Shown: piece after piece, positions 63,152 to 64,000 of the stretch
How the letters are laid out: the number at the start of each line of letters is the position of its first letter
How positions within the stretch are numbered: position 1 is the stretch's first letter
Source of the DNA: Membranipora membranacea
Taxonomy: Eukaryota; Bryozoa; Gymnolaemata; Cheilostomatida; Membraniporidae
Assembly: GCA_914767715.1 (NCBI GenBank)
Contig: OU612073.1
Location: 19,032,001 to 19,096,000, forward strand
Direction: 5' to 3'
Length of the DNA: 64,000 nt
Program-made: the position numbers and the translations under genes
Notes under the pieces: generated by a model
What the model saw: only the letters and a program-made list of their open reading frames with translations
The model's database searches: none
Told to the model about the DNA's origin: nothing

Positions 63152-64000
63152 ATGGCTGAGCATTTCTCAGGTAAGTTTTCCTGAACTGTGATTATGATGT
63201 ATTCAAAAACCATTCTTCAGAGTTTGATAACTTCTGACTTAAGTTCGAGTTGAAGGGAATTGTTTATGCCACTTTTCTCTGTTGGTTACTTTAGCATTTC
63301 TTCTGCTGTTCTTGGTAAGCATAACCTTCGCTGTACCCTCATCGCGCCACTTGTCACCTGGAACGTATACTGACAAAGGAAATCCCTACCATGCTGGAAA
63401 TCTGACAACCGGGAACGCTACACTGACAACCAAATCTGGTGCTCCACTGCACACCACAGGTAAATATCCGCACTGTTACCATTTCGCACATATATTATAC
63501 ACTTTTTATTTGGCAGGCAATATCATCCTGGACATGAGGACTTATTGCGTGGCATATATATTGTTAGGCTTTTTAAGACTTTTTTTGGTGTAACCTTATT
63601 ATTTGACAATTTGAAATTTGAAACTATCAGGGGTTTGAGGTCTCAGTCACATTTACATCTACAATTACATTTATCATAAGTTTTCATTGACAAAGTTCCA
63701 ACCTGACTATGTTTCTGTTTGTAGTTATTTACCCACGAGCAGCAGGGCTGTTTCCTATAGTGTACTTTATACCTGGTGCACCATCTGGAGTTATCCCGGC
63801 TGAGTGGTACACAGATATTCTAACTAGAGTTGCCTCCCGTGGCTTCATAGCTCTAGCTGTGGACGCCTTTTATCCAGCTGCAGGCCTGGAAAGCGACGCA
63901 AAACTAGGAGCTGGTGGTAAGCTGATAGACAAACATCTACATCATTTGGAATGGGTAAGTAGCAACAGTGTCCTCTATTATAATTTCGTACACGAAATGT
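63152..64000 (+). CDS. Secreted chlorophyllase-like alpha/beta hydrolase, 5' part, cut by the window end
   Basis: Exons: 63152-63170, 63295-63459, 63725-63954; the next lies beyond the window. The ATG exon plus exon 2 give a signal peptide (MAEHFSAFLLLFLVSITFA), followed by a Thr/Gly-rich segment. Exon 3 has the family pattern: a strand FPIVYFIPGAP (oxyanion region), WYTDILTRVASRGFIALAVD, then a loop. This matches the chlorophyllase/lipase-like esterases, where 'LxxVASxGF' precedes the nucleophile. The GHSxGG Ser motif should be in the next exon and cannot be checked here. Animal members are of uncertain function; diet-chlorophyll or general ester hydrolysis is possible. Dienelactone-hydrolase-type enzymes are the alternative. 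Confidence 0.75.

Overview
This is nuclear DNA from an animal, most likely an invertebrate. The evidence is multi-exon genes with GT-AG introns of roughly 0.1-5 kb, a full-length animal-type fused acetyl-CoA carboxylase, tRNA-Tyr genes with a short intron after the anticodon, a GPI-anchored type-B carboxylesterase, a laccase-like multicopper oxidase, and AT-rich introns full of small DNA transposons and minisatellites. I cannot name the phylum from the sequence. All splice models below were read by eye from reading-frame continuity, splice sites and family similarity.

Layout, left to right. 1-1806 (minus) holds the 5' part of a second multicopper-oxidase copy that carries a stop codon and is probably a pseudogene. 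1642-2181 is a tandemly doubled spacer. 2212-11361 (plus) is a seven-exon, GPI-anchored carboxylesterase; its 5-kb second intron holds a TTAA-bordered inverted-repeat element, with a pogo/Tigger-like mini-element and a hairpin satellite inside. About 11.8-13.66 kb (minus) is a secreted glycine/acid-rich protein with a frame switch in a microsatellite. 14980-20912 (minus) is the complete laccase-like oxidase, with an alternative membrane-anchor 5' exon at 23587-23842. 25412-56104 (minus) is a complete acetyl-CoA carboxylase gene of about 44 exons and 2,330 codons; its introns carry tRNA-His, two good tRNA-Tyr genes, one decayed tRNA-Tyr, minisatellites and mobile-element debris. 58115-58729 (minus) is a single-exon REV7/MAD2L2 gene. 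60.9-62.6 kb contains a decayed LINE. 63152-end (plus) is the 5' part of a secreted chlorophyllase-like alpha/beta hydrolase that runs off the window.

The genes do not form one pathway. The most informative local story is the duplication of the oxidase 5' region (about 98% identical by eye) next to the carboxylesterase: one copy has decayed while the other keeps two possible starts, secreted and membrane-anchored. I found no CRISPR array, operon or obvious new enzyme system. The unusual material is gene structure (microexons, a probable GC-AG intron, alternative anchoring) and several unnamed repeat families.
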